NCBI GenBank assembly: GCA_021846985.1
Contig: JAJZVX010000019.1
Span: 1-64,000 of the forward strand
DNA length: 64,000 nt
Source of the DNA: Acidobacteriota bacterium
Lineage (GTDB): Bacteria; Acidobacteriota; Terriglobia; Terriglobales; Acidobacteriaceae
Reading direction: 5' to 3'
The stretch's first letter is position 1. Each line of letters opens with the position of its first letter. The position numbers and the translations under genes were made by a program. Positions 61,709 to 64,000 of the stretch are shown here, in pieces. The notes beneath the pieces are model-generated. The model was not told the DNA's origin and searched no databases. It was given only the letters and a program-made list of their open reading frames with translations.

Positions 61709-64000
61709 CTATTTGTCCGTCGCCTTGCCGATATCGAGCGCCACAAAGCGCAGTAAGTCGGCATTGCTCATTTCCGTGAGCAGCGCCTCTGGGCCGCCAT
61801 CCAGCAGATCGTGCGCCAGGCTCGTCTTCTGTGCAATCAACGCGTCGATCTTCTCCTCGACCGTGCCGCGGCAGATGAATTTGTGCACCAGCACGTTGCG
61901 CTTCTGGCCAATGCGGAAGGCCCGGTCCGTTGCCTGGTTCTCGACGGCGGGATTCCACCAGCGGTCAAAGTGAATCACGTGCGACGCCGCAGTCAGATTC
62001 AGCCCCGTGCCGCCCGCCTTGAGCGAAAGCACAAAGAACGGCGGTCCGTCGTCTCGCTGAAAAGCCTCCACCAGTTCGCGCCGTTTGCCAACGGCAGTCT
62101 CGCCGTGCAGGACCAGTCCCGGCCGCCCGAAGATGTCCGCGAGAAAAACGGCCAGCGGCGCCGTAATCTCACGGAATTGCGTGAAGACCAGCGCTTTCTC
62201 CTGCCGCTCCGCCAACTCCTCGCAGATCTCTCTGAGGCGCGCGAACTTTCCACTATCGTCCGCCTCATAACCGTTGTCGCCGGTCCATTGCGAAGGGTGG
62301 TTGCAAATCTGCTTCAGCCGCATCAGCGACGCCAGCACGATGCCGCGGCGCTTGATTCCGTCGGACCCGTCGACGGCCGCGGCCAGCTCTCGCACTGCCT
62401 GCTCGTAGAGCACAGCTTGCCGCCGGCTTAATCCGCAGTAGGCGTTCACCTCGGATTTCTCCGGCAGATCGGCGATCACGCGCTTGTCGGTCTTGAGGCG
62501 GCGCAGAATATAAGGCCGCACCAGCGTGCGCAGCGGACCATAGGGATTGGAGCCGCCTGTCGTAGCTCCTTCGGCCAACTGTTTTGCCAGGCGGCCAAAG
62601 GCCTTGGCGCCTCCCAGCAGGCCGGGATTGAGAAAATCGAAAAGTGACCACAGGTCGGAGAGACGATTCTCCACCGGCGTGCCCGTTAGCGCAATGCGGC
62701 CTTCGGCGCGGAGTTCTTTTGCCGCGCGGCTCTGGCGCGTCCCGGAGTTGCGAATCGCCTGCGCTTCGTCGAGAACCACCAGCCGCCATTCGCGCCCGCG
62801 CAGCCACTCCAGCCGGGTCAGCATCGTGTAGGTGGTGATCACCAGGTCGCAATCGTTCACCGCATCGCTGGCGTCGGTAACGCCCTCCGAAGGGTGCGCG
62901 ATGAGCATCGATAGCGACGGCGAAAATCGTTCAAGCTCCGCTTTCCAGTTGGCGATGAGCGAGGCTGGAACCACCAGCAGGCTGGCTTTGCGTGTAGTTT
63001 TTGCTTCTTTCTTCAGATGTAGCAGCAGCGCGATCACCTGCACAGTCTTGCCCAGCCCCATATCGTCGGCAAGGCATGCGCCCAGGCCCAGCCGCGTGAG
63101 AAATCGGAGCCAATGGACTCCGGCCTTCTGGTACGGGCGGAGATCGCCGCGAAGATCCGAAGGAACGACATCGGGGCCTACGCCCGGCTCGCGCAACTCG
63201 CGGAGCAACTGCTCCAGATCGTTACCGGCGGAGATGCCCATCCACTCGCGCGCAGCTTCCGCCTGTTCTTGCACTGCATCTGGTCCCAGTTGGATGCCGG
63301 CAAGCAGGCGCATCCCTTCAAAGAACGTGAGACCACCGTCCCGCGCCTCGCGTTCCACCTTCTTCCACTGCTTCAACGCCTCGGCCAACTTCTCCCGGTC
63401 CACTTCCACCCATTTGCCGCGCAACAGAACCAGTCCGCTCTCCGCCCCGAGGAGCTGCTCGATCTCCTGCGCATTGAGCTCGTCGCCGTCCAGCACCGCC
63501 CGGACCGAGAAGTCGAGCAGCGCATCCACGCCAAGCTTCCCTTTCAATTGCTGGCCGATCTTCACGCTCACACGCGGGCGTGGAGGATGCGCCGCCTTCC
63601 ACCAATCGGGCACGCGAACGATGAGGCCGCTCGACTCGAGCGCCGGTATGGATTGGAGGAATTGATAGGCCTCCCTGGGCGACCAGGCCAGCGGCTGATA
63701 GATCCCGCCTGAGTCAGCCAGCTCTTTCACCCAGGCCACGGATTCTGCTGCCTGCTGGATCGGCTGCAGCAGGGCAAGCAGCGCCGCTCGGTTCCTCGCG
63801 CCTGCGTACTCCTGGAGCGCGCGGTTCAGCGGCAGGTGCTGCGCTTTGCCCTGCGCGGAGAGCCGCGTGGCATAGGTAGCAAGAAAAGCAAATGGAGCCT
63901 CCGGATCCCGCTTGTTCTCGGCCAGGTGAAAGGTCACGCGGCCTACGGTCCGCCAGGCCGGATTGAGCTGGTGCAAGTAGTCCCGGGCGCTCAGCCCGGA
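61709..64000 (-). CDS. SNF2-family DNA helicase/translocase, N-terminus outside the window
   Basis: The frame stays open to the last base, so about 763 residues are visible and the start lies to the right. The motor is complete: DLRPYQKAGVHWLRFL, Walker A ADDMGLGKTVQVIAL, DEAQ box VVLDEAQAIRN, TGTPVENRLSDLWSL, then the second lobe KALVFTQFRE, LSLKAGGTGLNLTAA and motif VI NQATDRAFRIGQ. The N-terminal region before it matches the bacterial SNF2-associated domain. It would move along duplex DNA using ATP, stripping or remodelling bound proteins. The neighbouring SWIM protein is a likely partner. Confidence 0.93.
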   Translation of the reverse strand, partial: SGLSARDYLHQLNPAWRTVGRVTFHLAENKRDPEAPFAFLATYATRLSAQGKAQHLPLNRALQEYAGARNRAALLALLQPIQQAAESVAWVKELADSGGIYQPLAWSPREAYQFLQSIPALESSGLIVRVPDWWKAAHPPRPRVSVKIGQQLKGKLGVDALLDFSVRAVLDGDELNAQEIEQLLGAESGLVLLRGKWVEVDREKLAEALKQWKKVEREARDGGLTFFEGMRLLAGIQLGPDAVQEQAEAAREWMGISAGNDLEQLLRELREPGVGPDVVPSDLRGDLRPYQKAGVHWLRFLTRLGLGACLADDMGLGKTVQVIALLLHLKKEAKTTRKASLLVVPASLIANWKAELERFSPSLSMLIAHPSEGVTDASDAVNDCDLVITTYTMLTRLEWLRGREWRLVVLDEAQAIRNSGTRQSRAAKELRAEGRIALTGTPVENRLSDLWSLFDFLNPGLLGGAKAFGRLAKQLAEGATTGGSNPYGPLRTLVRPYILRRLKTDKRVIADLPEKSEVNAYCGLSRRQAVLYEQAVRELAAAVDGSDGIKRRGIVLASLMRLKQICNHPSQWTGDNGYEADDSGKFARLREICEELAERQEKALVFTQFREITAPLAVFLADIFGRPGLVLHGETAVGKRRELVEAFQRDDGPPFFVLSLKAGGTGLNLTAASHVIHFDRWWNPAVENQATDRAFRIGQKRNVLVHKFICRGTVEEKIDALIAQKTSLAHDLLDGGPEALLTEMSNADLLRFVALDIGKATDK

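Noticed and set aside
1..64000. CRISPR array
   Set aside because: No set of regularly spaced direct repeats was seen by reading, and no cas gene is present.

Overview
The window is GC-rich bacterial chromosome, most likely from an acidobacterium of the Terriglobia / Acidobacteriaceae type. The strongest pointer is a secreted VWFA-domain protein of the acidobacterial kind (26500-27567). Also consistent are bacillithiol synthesis (bshA), a diheme cytochrome resembling the photosynthetic reaction-centre cytochrome subunit, hopanoid-associated genes, and a short omega subunit in a gmk-rpoZ-coaBC string. This is inferred from gene families; no rRNA lies in the window.

Left edge (1-3.25 kb): the right end of an integrated element. 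An AT-rich helicase gene runs off the left edge. It is followed by a gene-free stretch with poly-G and terminator hairpins, a tyrosine integrase, and a 3' fragment of tRNA-Ala(GGC) that looks like the attachment site. A second integrase lacking its N-terminus follows at once, so the site seems to have been used more than once.

3.3-24.4 kb: ordinary chromosome. It holds a DHA2-type drug exporter, a TonB-like protein, ileS-lspA, a secreted M1 aminopeptidase, a secreted amidohydrolase, tRNA-Val, a ChbG/HpnK deacetylase, bshA, a short hydroxyacyl-CoA dehydrogenase-like protein, a PD-(D/E)XK nuclease, a cytochrome c, a sugar kinase, a methyltransferase, a CorC-type CBS protein, an SDR protein, a bactofilin-like protein and a HAD phosphatase.

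24.4-about 50 kb: the + strand becomes G-rich whichever way the genes point, a GC-skew switch. Here are a TlpA-like thioredoxin, an HpnB-like glycosyltransferase, the VWFA protein, two tandem 6-pyruvoyl-tetrahydropterin synthase-like genes with folE, a CHAD protein, truB, a tesA / ybbA / ybbP-like trio, tRNA-Gln, a diheme cytochrome, ftsY, a BNR-repeat protein overlapping a MoaD/ThiS-like gene, a diguanylate cyclase, nfo, leuS, an MCE protein with five 34-residue repeats, acpS and recG.

50-55.7 kb: a GH3 beta-glucosidase (bglX), then about 2.7 kb of decayed DNA. This holds a TonB-dependent receptor and a sugar dehydrogenase, both cut short and meeting head-on at 54.74 kb, and a dead IS200-like transposase with two stop codons.

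55.7-64 kb: gmk-rpoZ-coaBC followed by a family 4-type uracil-DNA glycosylase, an AAA ATPase with a large internal deletion behind a Fur-box-like palindrome, then a SWIM zinc-finger protein, a YkgJ-like cysteine-cluster protein and an SNF2 helicase that runs off the right edge.
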